DNA of 64,000 nucleotides from NCBI RefSeq assembly GCF_000330505.1, contig NW_004440169.1, positions 310,001 to 374,000 of the forward strand. The letters are read 5' to 3'. A program made the position numbers and the translations under genes. Positions 1 to 10,306 of this stretch are shown piece by piece. The first letter of the stretch is position 1. Every line of letters begins with the position of its first letter. The stretch is from Entamoeba invadens IP1. Lineage: Eukaryota; Evosea; Mastigamoebida; Endamoebidae. Below the pieces are notes generated by a model that saw only the letters and a list, made by a program, of their open reading frames with translations, ran no database searches and was not told where the DNA came from.

Positions 1-637
1 GGTGTGTCAAATACGCCAAAAATTCAGTGGTTTTTGTAAATAGTGAAATGGCAGATATATTGGGATTTTTGTGGCTTTCCACCTTGTTAAGACTTTTCTT
101 TACTATTATTTGATTAAAAATTTTAACGTTTAGAACCGACTTTTCTTTTGTTTTTTTCTGTTCTAATTGTCTGAAAAATGGTAATTATTACAATATTCAA
201 AACTTGTATTATTTATTAATTAATACATTATTATTTATGTATAATACTTAAAACTATTATTTTGGATATATTCATGGTTAGACAAATAATTCATTTAATC
301 AGTTTTTATAATAATTTTTACTGGAATTAATAGTTTACATAAAGCTTTTGTTTAACAAAAAATTATTTTTGGGAATATAAAATATGAAATAATAATAAAT
401 GTGATGAAAACATTTTGTTTTTTAACTAGCAAATTTATAATTTCTATTTTGTTATTATTATTAATCATTTTACTATAAAATAAGGACAAATTATTTTAAA
501 TTGTTTAACTATATTACAGAATCCAATGAAATGAAGCTATTTCAATTAATAAATCTAAATTTTTTTGATTAAATCTATATTTTTACTATAAGTCTATTAA
601 AATTTAATAGTTTTTTATTTAATAAAAAAACTAAATA
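1..637. other. AT-rich gene-free sequence
   Basis: Very AT-rich, with no open frame resembling a protein and no recognisable RNA. The first 90 bases are somewhat less AT-rich and could be the edge of a feature to the left, but nothing identifies them. Confidence 0.5.
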
Positions 638-1556
638 CAGTATAATCCGTGTTTAATTCCAGTCCGGGTTTAATTAAATAATCGGGTTTAATTCATTCAA
701 AAATAATTAAACCCGAAGTAAGAAAAAATAATAAAAACGACACTTTTGAGTTTTATTACCATAGTCTTGTTTTTGTTCAAATTTATGTAAAATAATTGGG
801 TTTTTACCTAAATTAATCAGAATATTTGTTTTTGAATAAAAATGCATTATTTTTGTTTCTTGAACTATTTTTCGGTACTATTACATTATAAATTACTTAT
901 TATAAAATAATGAATAACTAAAAACGAATATAACAAACTCGAGTTTTATTCGTTTTTATTTATTTAAACAGACTTGTTTCATTATCACCTTAACAAAGTA
1001 TTTGCCGCGAGTGTTTTTTGAAGGAAGTCCATCTTTAAGTCACTGTTTGTGCGTCCCCATGTCACCACTTTCCTCCTCCGTACTGTTTGGACGCTGATGT
1101 GGTTCCCTTTTCAAACGGGGCGTTCCTTGGGATCTGCGCAAGAATAACATTGAAAGTGTGTGAAACGGGTGCACAAACAGACCGCCTGTGCCTTCTTTTT
1201 GATTATCGTCTCACTCGGTTTCCACTGTTTCGAGGTGAATTATCGACACATTTTTAATTCGGGAACCAGACCAATTATTATCCCAAGCTCCCATTTACTA
1301 TAATTTTAATTAAAATATTATATTAAATAGTTAAAAAAACTTTATTTTTAGAGACGATGAAAAAGCCTTTACCATCATCATTTGTTTTTGATTGAATCAA
1401 ATATTTATTAAATAATTATAACTATGAAACTACCGAAAGTTAATTCCATCAATTATTTTTGATTTAAAAATCATTTAAAAAAATTTTCTTGAAAAAAGTG
1501 GAATTAAACCCGATAGTTCCAAAATATTTTAAGTGAATTAAACCCGGATTATACTG
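638..1556. mobile_element. Non-autonomous TIR DNA transposon (pogo/Tc1-mariner-like ends)
   Basis: The left end reads cagtataatccg and the right end is its inverted complement (cggattatactg). Both ends abut a TA dinucleotide (636-637 and 1557-1558), as expected for a TA target duplication. The inverted repeats continue into a GTTTAATTC motif. Copies of CGGGTTTAATTC, in either orientation, recur just inside both ends (about 665, 683, 706, 1501 and 1535), a typical arrangement of transposase-binding subterminal repeats. No transposase frame exists in the 919 bp, so the element would be mobilised in trans. The CAGT-start ends with TA duplication resemble pogo/Tigger-type members of the Tc1-mariner superfamily; that assignment is inference. 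The interior carries the GC-richer block at 980-1310. Confidence 0.8.
980..1310. repeat. Diverged ~330-bp repeat, copy A (inside TIR element)
   Basis: A GC-richer block, standing out from its AT-rich surroundings, that aligns along its length with 1664-1995. Shared landmarks in the same order are a cactgtttgtgcgtccc run, catgtcacc, an actcggt..c.actg segment, a gacattttt run and ggaac.agacca. Neither strand keeps a common open reading frame across both copies, so conservation at DNA or RNA level is more likely than coding. I do not recognise the family. Confidence 0.65.
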
Positions 1557-1663
1557 TATATTTATAATATTAGAGAAGTTTTTTGTAATTTATAACTAAT
1601 TTATAATTATTAAACTATTAAAATATACTATATAATTCAAAAAAATAGAATCTGCTTTTTTTG

Positions 1664-1995
1664 CATTCTAACCAAAATAACGTGTTTGCAGCGATTGTTT
1701 TTTGAAACACCTCTCAGCCACTGTTTGTGCGTCCCATGTCACCCATTTACTTATTCATACTGTGTGAACACGGATGCATTTCCACCCAGCTTACGAAAGG
1801 TAAGTAAAGGGGAATCCGCGTCAAAGTGGCACAAACTTACTGTTAGATATTGTCTTTATAAGCCTTCTTTTCAATGCTCCGTCTTACTCGGTGTCTACTG
1901 AATTGAAATGACTGTTGACATTTTTCGATATTAAGTAAACATTTGGAACAAGACCAAATGTTTACTTTATTTCCTATTTACTTTAATCATAATTT
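1664..1995. repeat. Diverged ~330-bp repeat, copy B
   Basis: Second copy of the block at 980-1310, in direct orientation about 680 bp downstream, without the terminal inverted repeats that enclose copy A. An open frame at 1686-1901 is not preserved in copy A beyond a few residues, so I do not treat it as a gene. Near its right end lies a perfect 14-bp inverted repeat with a 7-nt loop (1933-1946 and 1954-1967, aagtaaacatttgg arms), which copy A lacks. Confidence 0.6.
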
Positions 1996-2059
1996 ACATA
2001 TTTTTTTCAAATAATAAACCTTTTTTAATAAAATAATAAACCTATTAAATACTTATTAA

Positions 2060-3512
2060 AGAGTGTTAACGTGATAGGGCGTATCCACACGAAATTGTGA
2101 ATCCCTGTGGATTGGAATATTTTGTGTGGATAGCCTCTTATTTTTTTGTCGAAAAAACCCAAATATTCGTTTTAAACCATATGTTATGATTTTTAAAATT
2201 AATAATTGTTATTTATAATCATTTATGGGACAAAAATGATATACAAACATGAATACCCCCATAAGGAGTATTTCCAATATTTGCAATAATTTCATAGTAA
2301 GAAAAAACGCTATTCTCAGCCTTTTTTGGAGTGGTAAAATAAAAATAGATCAAAATGAACAAATAAAATTACTAACGAAAGTCACTCGTATTATCCCGTT
2401 TATTTGATACATGTAACGCTATTTTTTTCGTTTTTTTAATTGAAAAAACATTTCAAAAGTGATTTATGTGATTATAATTTGGGAAAATTCCCGTTTTTTG
2501 CATTAAAAAATATTTAATTTTAATATCAATTAACAATTATATTATTTAATTGTTAATTGTGGCTCAAAAATGCATTAATTATCACTTTTTACTAATAGTA
2601 TTGTAATTTATATAAACACTTCATTAGTTTATTATTTTAATAATAATATTTGGGAATTGAAATTTGTTAAATAAAGTTCTTTTAGTTTGCGCAAATTATA
2701 CGTATAAAAAAGGGTTTTACATCCTAAATTAATTCTGGTTTTGTTGAAAATGTTAAAGACAAAGGTTTTATGTCTAAACTATTAATTAATAACAATAAAT
2801 TATATAACAATAGTACATTATTAATGAACATAAAAATGACAGAATAATCACAAAACAAATTCTATTAACATAGTTAAATAAAATCTAATTTTTACTATAA
2901 AAACCTTAAAAAGTTAAATGGCAAATTACCACATTGTAACCATAAGTTATTATTTATGTTATTAAAAAATCATAACAATACTAGTTAATTAGAATAGAAA
3001 CATACGACAAATACCAACAAAAACCATCAAAAAATACAAGTCATGTTACTTATTTTGAACACATGTAATAATAAAGATTGTCTATCTATATTTACCATCC
3101 ACACCTTTTTAGCCTATCCACAGTAAACTATGCCATAGTTTTTTATGACAAATTATATGTTATTTTATATATTATTCAATTTCAATAATTTTATTGATTA
3201 AATATAATTTATACAATTAGTTAAATAAACTAAAGTTAATTAATAAAAAACTTTAGTGTTATTTTTATTTTAACAAAAATTGTTTTTTTTTGCGGCAAAT
3301 TCGTTTAAATGGTAAAAGTAAAAGATGACTTTGACTAAAAATAAAATTTGTTTTTTCTGTTTTTACTTTCAAAAAAATCGCTTTTTTATGAATTCGGTCC
3401 AAAAAACCCATTTTTTTGTAAACTCTTAGCCAAATTTAATGGAAATTACAACATAAATGTGTAAGATTTTCAAAGCCATCCACATAAAAGTGGTCTATCA
3501 CGTTAACACTCT
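2060..3512. mobile_element. Non-autonomous TIR DNA transposon, unknown superfamily
   Basis: Perfect 18-bp terminal inverted repeats (agagtgttaacgtgatag at the left, its complement at 3495-3512) are flanked by TAA on both sides (2057-2059 and 3513-3515), compatible with a 3-bp target duplication. Inside both ends are copies of TATCCACA/TGTGGATA or CATCCACA (about 2081, 2104, 2123, 3098, 3115, 3477), which look like subterminal repeats. The 1453-bp interior is AT-rich with no frame above background, so it is non-autonomous. A 3-bp TAA/TTA duplication is usual for PIF/Harbinger elements, but these ends do not resemble the PIF consensus I know, so the superfamily is left open. Confidence 0.75.
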
Positions 3513-3515
3513 TAA

Positions 3516-4780
3516 TTATAACTGTCAGATGTAATTGAACTATATATATAACTATATTATAAATAACTTAAAGAAGTTATGGTTTACTTATAAATAATAG
3601 ATTTCTTTATTAAAACATTTAAAAATCAAACTACTCTTAAATTATTATAAATTGTTAGTTAATTATAATATATTATATTAATAAAATAATTATTTTTTTT
3701 TAATATATTGTTTATTTTTAATTTAAATTATTTTTGGAGAAAAAATAAATTTAAATTCGTTTTTTCTATAAATAATTTACAGTTATTTTGTTATTTCAAA
3801 TTAAACCTTCGTTTGATTACATTTATAATTAATATAATATTATTGAAACTAATATACTGAAGCCCTAAAAAGTTGTTTAATATTATAGTATATTTATTGT
3901 TTTAATAATGATAAAAAATAACATAATAAAAACAAGTATCTTACTAAAATATTTATATTTGTGGTATTCAAGATAAAATACAATTAACTTATTTTATAAT
4001 AAATAAATATAATTATCTAATAAATTACATTTTTATTTATGTCGTGATATATTTTAAGAATATGTATGATTTAAATTTTATTTTCGTTTATTTTCAAGTC
4101 AACAACTATCGAGCCAAAACCCGCAAAGTCAAGCAAAAAGGTCTCAATTTTTAAATAAACAAAGAATTTTTTTGTTAATGATTAAACTAATATTTATAAT
4201 AAAATCAATTATATTATTGGTTCATATGTCTAAAGTCAAGAAGAAAAATCAAATCCACTTTTCACCTTTGTTGAGGCATTTTCAAATTCGATGTTAATAA
4301 TAACTTAAGTCAAATTATAAAATATGGCATATTAATTAAAAAATATTAGTTAAGGTGGTTAATAAAACCCTGAATAATTTCAAAATAAAAATCCTGAAAT
4401 ATGTAAAAAGACATGTTGATTTTTATAGGTAATAAACCTTCCCAAATTTGCATAATTATACAACTAATATAAAGTTATTTATAGCACACTATTTTACCTG
4501 TAAAATTAATATAAAAACGGATTTCTTGGATTGCAAGAAGAATTATACGCACTTTTGAGAGGATTTACAGTTGTGAAGTCATGTTAAACATAAAAATTCA
4601 TCACCTTATTATCGGCATATTTCTATTAAATGTTCGCAAAATCATTTAAAAATCAAGGCAATGGTATATAATCAATGAAATTGCCTTCATTCTCAAAGAC
4701 AATCAAATAACACCAAAAAAAACACCCCAAAAAGAAAATGCGATACAAACTTATAATACTACTATCAAAATAACACACCA
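3516..4780. other. AT-rich intergenic region
   Basis: No gene, tRNA or convincing repeat is visible. The DNA consists of short A/T tracts and chance short frames. Confidence 0.5.
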
Positions 4781-5398
4781 ATGTCTGTTCTCCAATCTTT
4801 ACCTTCTTATTATCAGCGTTCCTTTTACTTGAAAACTGTGTCTCAAACACCACTCACAGTCCCGTTATTCACTCCTCTCTTGATTCCAAAGGTCAACATG
4901 AAACCATCAAATCCAGTCATTCTGTCCGACGACAACACATTCGAAGACTCCTCAGCAGATATCGTCGAGACTCCTTGTGATTTCGTCGAGTTTGAAAACA
5001 CCTGTGACATCGTCAAGAGTATCATCACTTCGACTTTGCTGGACCTGAAAACCCCCAAAGACACACCTTCAAAAATCTCAGACGAAAAGTCTAAAACAAC
5101 GGAGTCGTCCTTCGTCCAGCCATATGCACCAAACGACTCGAACAGTCTCGAAGAGCTCGAAAATGAGATCAAATGCGATTTAACCAAGAAACACGACACC
5201 AAAGACAAGAAGACTAAACGAACAAAAAAGATCGATGACAAGCGCACTCACGTGATCAAAAAGAAAAAACATTACACACGACAAGAGCCTTGTAGTAGTC
5301 GTTTCACTGACATTGCCAAATTGGTGACGGTCTTCGGAATGATTTTTATCTGCCTTGGTCTCATCTGGAAGAGCCACACTGACATGCTCACACTTTAG
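4781..5398 (+). CDS. Small Lys-rich tail-anchored membrane protein
   Basis: Single-exon frame of up to 205 residues. An internal Met at codon 40 (4898) gives a 166-residue alternative start. The body is acidic then Lys-rich and looks disordered, with a basic cluster around residues 145-165. One hydrophobic segment near the C terminus (about 180-196) is followed by a short tail, which predicts a tail-anchored protein facing the cytosol. An ET..DFV.FEN motif precedes the Lys-rich part, and a similar motif and C-terminal segment occur in the gene at 56890-57924, suggesting paralogs. Function is not recognisable. The overlapping minus-strand frame is judged a shadow because the plus-strand product has a coherent topology. 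Confidence 0.65.
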   Translation: MSVLQSLPSYYQRSFYLKTVSQTPLTVPLFTPLLIPKVNMKPSNPVILSDDNTFEDSSADIVETPCDFVEFENTCDIVKSIITSTLLDLKTPKDTPSKISDEKSKTTESSFVQPYAPNDSNSLEELENEIKCDLTKKHDTKDKKTKRTKKIDDKRTHVIKKKKHYTRQEPCSSRFTDIAKLVTVFGMIFICLGLIWKSHTDMLTL

Positions 5399-5502
5399 TC
5401 GCTGTATTTCTTCGCATCATTTCATTACTTTTTATCATTCTGGTTCTATCTTTTTTACTACTTAAAACAATATGGTGATGAAGAAAATATAAATAGTATC
5501 GA

Positions 5503-7017
5503 TCACTTGAATTTATCAAACTTAGACTTCACTTTGTCACACTTTTCAGTAATACGGCCTATTTTCACTTCGTGTTGTCGTTCACACTTCTCACTTTTTG
5601 TGATCTTACCAAACTCATCTCTCTTTTTGCCACATTTAGTATGATACTTCACAAAGATGTCGCGCTTCGGTTTGTCACACTTCTCTTTCTCCTCCTTAAA
5701 GATATCCTTCTTCTTCTCGCACTTCTCTTTTGGTGGCTCCGAGAACTCTTCTTCCTTATGTGGTGGATTGTCGGAATAAGGTGGTGGCGGGATTTCTGAA
5801 TCAATTTTTGGTGGGTTGAATGAATCGTGTTTGTGTGGGGGTTCTGAGCTATTTGGTACTTCTGAGAATGGTGGGGTTGTTGAAGACGAGTCTTTTGGTG
5901 GTTGTTCTGAATTGTCTCCAGGTGGTGGAATTTCCGAATCTTTTGGTGGTTGCTCCGAATTGTTTGGTACACCAGAGGACTGATTTGGAACACCCGAAGA
6001 CGAATGGTTGGGAACACTGGATGAGTGGTTTGGTATGCTTGATGAATGTGTTGGAATATCCGAAGACTGATTTGGTATATTTGATGAATGACTTGGAACA
6101 CCAGATGATTGATTTGGAATACTGGATGAATGTGTTGGTACACCAGAGGATTGGTTAGGTATGCTTGATGAATGGTTGGGAATATTTGAAGAATGACTTG
6201 GCACACCAGATGATTGATTTGGAATACTCGACGAGTGACTCGGAATACCAGATGATTGGTTGGGAATATTAGAAGACTCATGTTTTGGTACATCAGACGA
6301 ATGGTTAGGAACACTCGAAGAATGATTTGGAATACTAGACGAGTGATTTGGTATACTGGATGAATGTGTTGGTACACCAGAGGACTGATTTGGAATATTC
6401 GATGAGTGACTTGGCACACTTGAAGATTGGTGCTTTGGTGGATTACTTGAACTTTGTATTTGAATAGTTGATGATTCTTGTTTTGGTGGATTTGGCACAT
6501 CACTACTAACATGTGGAGGATTCGACGACACTTTATTAACAACAGAGGAGCTTTCTTTCTTCACCACTTCTGATGATTCGTTTTTAACGACCTCACTCTT
6601 CGATTTGGATTCCGAAGGGACTTCTGATGGTACACTTGATTGGACAAATGTTGACTCTTCCTTTATTTCAACCTTTCGAAGTCTAATTACAACTCGGTGT
6701 TCCAGTGACAAACATGTTATAAGTCTTTGTTGGTTTTCATAAGAAACCATATCAAGTCCTCTTCTCATTTGAGCGATTAACCTGACCTTGAGGAGGGAGA
6801 TTTTTCTTAAATTCTTTCTTACAGTTCTAATCTTGCACAACAACAACTTTCTATCTCTGATGCCAACAAGTATCGAAAAATCTTTCATGTCACTTTCGAC
6901 TTCCTTCCGCAACACTCTCTCGATATCCTCTAACCGTTTCATCTTCTTTTCTATTGATGATAACAAGTGCTCCAAATGGACCATTCGACATTTACACTGT
7001 TTCCCGTAGCAATGCAT
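5503..7017 (-). CDS. Coiled-coil protein with Ser/Pro heptad repeats and Cys/Lys-rich C terminus
   Basis: 504-residue single-exon protein. Residues 1-120 are helical and basic, with a probable coiled coil around 15-75. Residues 126-197 are Ser-rich. Residues 198-353 are about 22 copies of a seven-residue unit SS-x-(I/V)-P-(N/S/T)-(H/Q). A Pro-rich stretch follows (356-430), and the last 75 residues carry spaced Lys-Cys motifs (EKC, DKP, KCG). There is no signal peptide or membrane segment, so the Ser-rich repeats suggest a phosphorylated or scaffold-like cytosolic protein; that is inference. No family is recognised. A Met at residue 12 is an alternative start. The repeats are a 21-bp minisatellite and so likely vary in copy number between strains. 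Confidence 0.75.
   Translation of the reverse strand: MHCYGKQCKCRMVHLEHLLSSIEKKMKRLEDIERVLRKEVESDMKDFSILVGIRDRKLLLCKIRTVRKNLRKISLLKVRLIAQMRRGLDMVSYENQQRLITCLSLEHRVVIRLRKVEIKEESTFVQSSVPSEVPSESKSKSEVVKNESSEVVKKESSSVVNKVSSNPPHVSSDVPNPPKQESSTIQIQSSSNPPKHQSSSVPSHSSNIPNQSSGVPTHSSSIPNHSSSIPNHSSSVPNHSSDVPKHESSNIPNQSSGIPSHSSSIPNQSSGVPSHSSNIPNHSSSIPNQSSGVPTHSSSIPNQSSGVPSHSSNIPNQSSDIPTHSSSIPNHSSSVPNHSSSGVPNQSSGVPNNSEQPPKDSEIPPPGDNSEQPPKDSSSTTPPFSEVPNSSEPPHKHDSFNPPKIDSEIPPPPYSDNPPHKEEEFSEPPKEKCEKKKDIFKEEKEKCDKPKRDIFVKYHTKCGKKRDEFGKITKSEKCERQHEVKIGRITEKCDKVKSKFDKFK
5959..6426 (-). repeat. 21-bp coding minisatellite, about 22 units
   Basis: This encodes the seven-residue SSxxPNH-type units of the 504-residue protein. 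Unit length stays in multiples of three apart from two units with one extra codon (PKHE and SSSGVPNQ), so copy-number changes preserve the frame. The DNA repeats are diverged at third positions, showing they are not a very recent expansion. Confidence 0.85.
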
Positions 7018-7661
7018 GTAATCACACCGCGGTTCGCAATCCTATTGTGTCATTTTTTATCCAAATATATACACTTCGTTCCACACCACATAATCTCAAA
7101 AAATCAAGTTCAATCGTTTGTATTTACAACCTTTGTTTGTTTGAATTCAACGTGACTTGTCAAATCTCATTTTGTATTTTTATTTTAATTAATTTTTGGC
7201 TGAAACGAACTCAATACAAAAAGAAAAAACAAATAATAAAAACAAACTTTGCACGGTTCTACACTCATTACAATCACAATCAGCGAGGCGATAAGTGTTA
7301 AAATTTTCATTTGTAATATTATGAATTTTAAGAACTCTTTTCAAGTTTCTTTTTTTGTTGATTTTTATTTTTATTTTTTTTTGAGTTTGGTAATTTTTTG
7401 TTTTCTTTTTTTATTTTTTATAATTTTAATTTATAGTTTTTATTATCATTTAATCATGGTTTTAATCGATCTTTATTTTTTAACTCAAAACTCGTATACT
7501 TGTGATGTGTTCGTTATTTTACGATATACAATAAACTCCACTTCTTATGTTTAGTATTTTTGAATGACACTAAATTAAAAGTTGATTACAATTAGATGAG
7601 ATACAATTAAAATATTAATATAGTAAATTGATCTATAAATAAACTATAAATAACAAACCAT

Positions 7662-8420
7662 ATGGATACTGAGTTATACCCATCCAATCCGCCTCAAGTG
7701 AAAAAGATCAAACAGTCAGTTGTTCAGACGATTCAAGCTGGAGTTTATGAAGGTGGGTTTCAGATTTGGGAAGGTGGTGATGATTTATACAATCACATTG
7801 CTACAACCCTCCCAAAATTTTCAAACAAGCGGGTGATGGAGTTGGGGTGTGGTCAGGCTCTCCCTTCCATTTTACTCAAACTCAATGGTGCGACAGTTGA
7901 TGTTTCCGACTACGTTTGTGTATTCTTCAAAACCCTACTTTATCTTCATTTTCCAAAATTCGTACATTGTTTATTGTCTGAATTTTCTCAAATTCAGACA
8001 ACTGATTGTAGTATAAATTATAATTAATATATTTATAATTTTATAGTTTCTAATCGCAAGAATAAGGAAGTCATCGACCTCACTAAGCTCAATTTCCAAG
8101 CAAATGGGCTTTCCCTTGAAACTACCAAGTTTTACACCGGCGACTGGGACTTACTTCCAACCTCCGACTATGACTTTGTGATCGGTGCTGATGTCACATA
8201 CAACCCGGAGAACCACACAAAGTTAGCGCATGCAATCAACAGATTACTGTCTCCACACGGCGAAGCAATTATAGCCACAAAAGTGATCTATCCAGGTAAC
8301 AATGGCTTGATCTCCGATTTCAACGCTGTGATGACTTCACTTGGTTTCACATATTCATACACCCAAGTCAACTCTTCTGGGGTCGTTCGACTCATTGTGA
8401 CATACAAAAGACATAACTAA
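7662..8420 (+). CDS. METTL18: METTL18/HPM1-like protein-histidine N-methyltransferase
   Basis: Two exons, 7662-7913 and 8061-8420, give 203 residues. The intron has a GTTTGT donor at 7914. Phase and family conservation choose the acceptor after cgcaag (8060), because the join restores DYNKEV, the D-Y-N-x-E-V stretch of this family; the earlier TAG at 8046 breaks the frame. Residues 28-38 (VYEGGFQIWEG) match the family signature near the SAM site, and LGCGQALPS (61-69) is the Gly-rich SAM loop. Later comes GADVTYNPE. Yeast Hpm1 and human METTL18 methylate a histidine of ribosomal protein uL3, so a ribosomal substrate is expected. At about 200 residues it is nearly the bare catalytic domain. 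Confidence 0.88.
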
Positions 8421-8540
8421 ACACTCCCTTTCTGAGTTATTATTATCATTCGATCGTATTAGTTTCATATATTATATTTTACTAATACCATGGAGTAACT
8501 AGTCGTATTAACAAGAAAACTACAAATCTATTATTACAAA

Positions 8541-9389
8541 TCACTTCGTCGTTTCCACAAGCAACCGATGGTTCTCCGCCTCGTCCCATCCCATTCGTTT
8601 CATCTCGTCAAAGACAACACTATTCCTTACAAAGTCTTTCGCGTCGTCTAATCCATCTTCTTTCCTCTCAAACACAATATCTTCTTCCCCTTCAAATCGT
8701 TCTTTCAGTTCATTCAAATTGTTCACATTAAAGGGGTACTTCCCTGTCATTAAAAAATAGAGAACTAACCCTAGAGAGTATAAGTCACACTTCTCGGTGT
8801 ATTCCATTCCCTTCACTATCTCAGGAGCAGCATATAAAGGTGACCCCACTCCATGCACCATCTTCTTCAGAGTCTTTGTCGCAAAGCCAAAGTCACACAT
8901 CTTAATCTTCATGGGACACTCCTCAAATACTAAAAAGTTCTCGGGTTTGATGTCTCGGTGGATGATCCCAAACGTCTTCCGAAGATAAGAGCAACTCGCA
9001 AAAATCTGTCCAAACGTTTCTTTGACCTCAAAGGGACTCAACGTATAATTCTTGAATTGCCGCTTCTCGACGTACTTCGTTAAATCACCTAACGGACAAT
9101 ACTCGACACACAAACAACACCCTTCCTCACTGTTTAATGTGCTTTTGATACTTCCAAAACCATAGCACTTCAATATGTTCGGATGATGACACATCCCCAT
9201 GATCTTTTCCTCTTTCTTCAAGTTGTCACACTTGTCACCAAACGACTTCTTAATCACTATTATCTTCCCACTGGTCTTTTCTAGGGCTTGGTACACCGTC
9301 CCATACTTCCCTTTCCCAATTTCATTGATGATATAGTAATCGTCCATATTCACTTCTTTCACTTCAACTCGCTTTTGCCACGTGTCCAT
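8541..9389 (-). CDS. Protein kinase (Ser/Thr type), single domain
   Basis: The first ATG in frame (9389) gives 282 residues; the frame stays open upstream to 9446 but without ATG. Hallmarks are a Gly loop GKGKYG (25-30), the VIKK lysine (47), HRDIKPEN (144-151), DFGFA (166-170), APE (188-190) and DLYSLG (202-207). All catalytic residues are present, so it should be active. HRDIKPEN plus GSPLYAAPE in the activation loop point to Ser/Thr specificity. The domain fills the protein with no regulatory region, and the C-terminal lobe is short. The overall look is that of the ULK/CAMK-like part of the kinome, but the subfamily cannot be fixed. Confidence 0.9.
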   Translation of the reverse strand: MDTWQKRVEVKEVNMDDYYIINEIGKGKYGTVYQALEKTSGKIIVIKKSFGDKCDNLKKEEKIMGMCHHPNILKCYGFGSIKSTLNSEEGCCLCVEYCPLGDLTKYVEKRQFKNYTLSPFEVKETFGQIFASCSYLRKTFGIIHRDIKPENFLVFEECPMKIKMCDFGFATKTLKKMVHGVGSPLYAAPEIVKGMEYTEKCDLYSLGLVLYFLMTGKYPFNVNNLNELKERFEGEEDIVFERKEDGLDDAKDFVRNSVVFDEMKRMGWDEAENHRLLVETTK

Positions 9390-9503
9390 CGCGTTCACAA
9401 AGTTCGAGAGAAGCCTCAGCACACTGTCTATTGATTTTCTCCTCTACACTGTTACTGCTCAATTCCGTATTGTTGATATGTATAATTAATTATAGAATGT
9501 GTA

Positions 9504-10306
9504 TCATATGAAGTATATTTCAATGGAGATCAAATCATACTATATTATTCTAGAGTATGATAGTAATTATTATAAGAGTACAATAGAATAAAGAATAATA
9601 AACAAACTAAAGAAGGGAAATTGGGGGTCTTCTCGTCGACAAAAAGGTCGATGATTGTGTTCAATTCTCTTGAAAAAGCCTTTGCACTCTTTGGTTCACA
9701 AGTTGTTTCAGTATTTGTTGAGTTCGACGTGTTTTTCATATTAAAAGTGTTTTGTGGGGAATTAGACTTTGACGGCTTTGACAACATCTTTAGAATGAAA
9801 GAGAGAGGAGTGAGAGCGAGTTGTGGGAAAGGGGAGTTCTGTTGTTCGAAGAGAGCGATTGAGAAGTTAGTAGGTGCGACGGATATATTGTCCTCGAATT
9901 TGTCTTTATGAAGTTTAGAGGCGATTTCGAGCAAAGAGGAGAGAAAGGAATTGCGCTCGAAAGGAGTGACGTTGTTCTCTTCGAAATAATTTTGGATTGA
10001 AGTGTTAAAGGGTTGTGGAGTTAAAATATAAAGTCGTTGTGGGTAAGAAGTCTCTTGGAAGTGAACGACTGGACTGACATAAGGAAAGGAAGTTAATTCT
10101 TTATATTGAGCAATAATGTCAAGTAACACATCGATTTGTGAGTCACACATTTGCTCTGTATTCACTTCGATAAGTAATTGATGTGGAGACGTGTGGCATT
10201 GACGAGCGTACGGCATATTTATTGTGACGGAAGAACAGGAGATGTTCTGCTCTTCATAAAAAAGGGAATCACTTTTGTGACAGATTATGCCGTTCAAACA
10301 CTTCAT
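9504..10306 (-). CDS. Unknown protein, possible degenerate kinase-like fold, ends unresolved
   Basis: The main exon runs from ATG 10306 down to 9608 and is followed by a GTTTGT intron starting at 9607. Two acceptors fit: one after 9550 adding NNIV then stop, and one after 9540 adding about 11 residues with stop at 9504. The frame is open upstream to 10384 with coding-like sequence but no ATG, so a 5' exon is probably missing. A segment with LLEIASKLHKDKF, then APTNF about ten residues later, is faintly reminiscent of a pseudokinase catalytic loop (LH..x..N), with no HRD or DFG. Residues about 195-230 of the frame are Asn/Thr-rich. Function unknown. Confidence 0.6.

Noticed and set aside
1686..1901. 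71-codon frame in repeat copy B
   Set aside because: The homologous copy A keeps only a few residues of it and then has stops; no protein features.
4843..5247. 134-codon minus frame antisense to the tail-anchored protein
   Set aside because: Shadow frame: Ser/Phe/Leu composition mirrors the Lys/Asp/Glu codons of the plus-strand gene.
5649..6542. 297-codon frame overlapping the Ser/Pro repeat gene
   Set aside because: The repeat unit length is a multiple of three, so any phase stays open; its product is His/Gln/Ile-rich nonsense.
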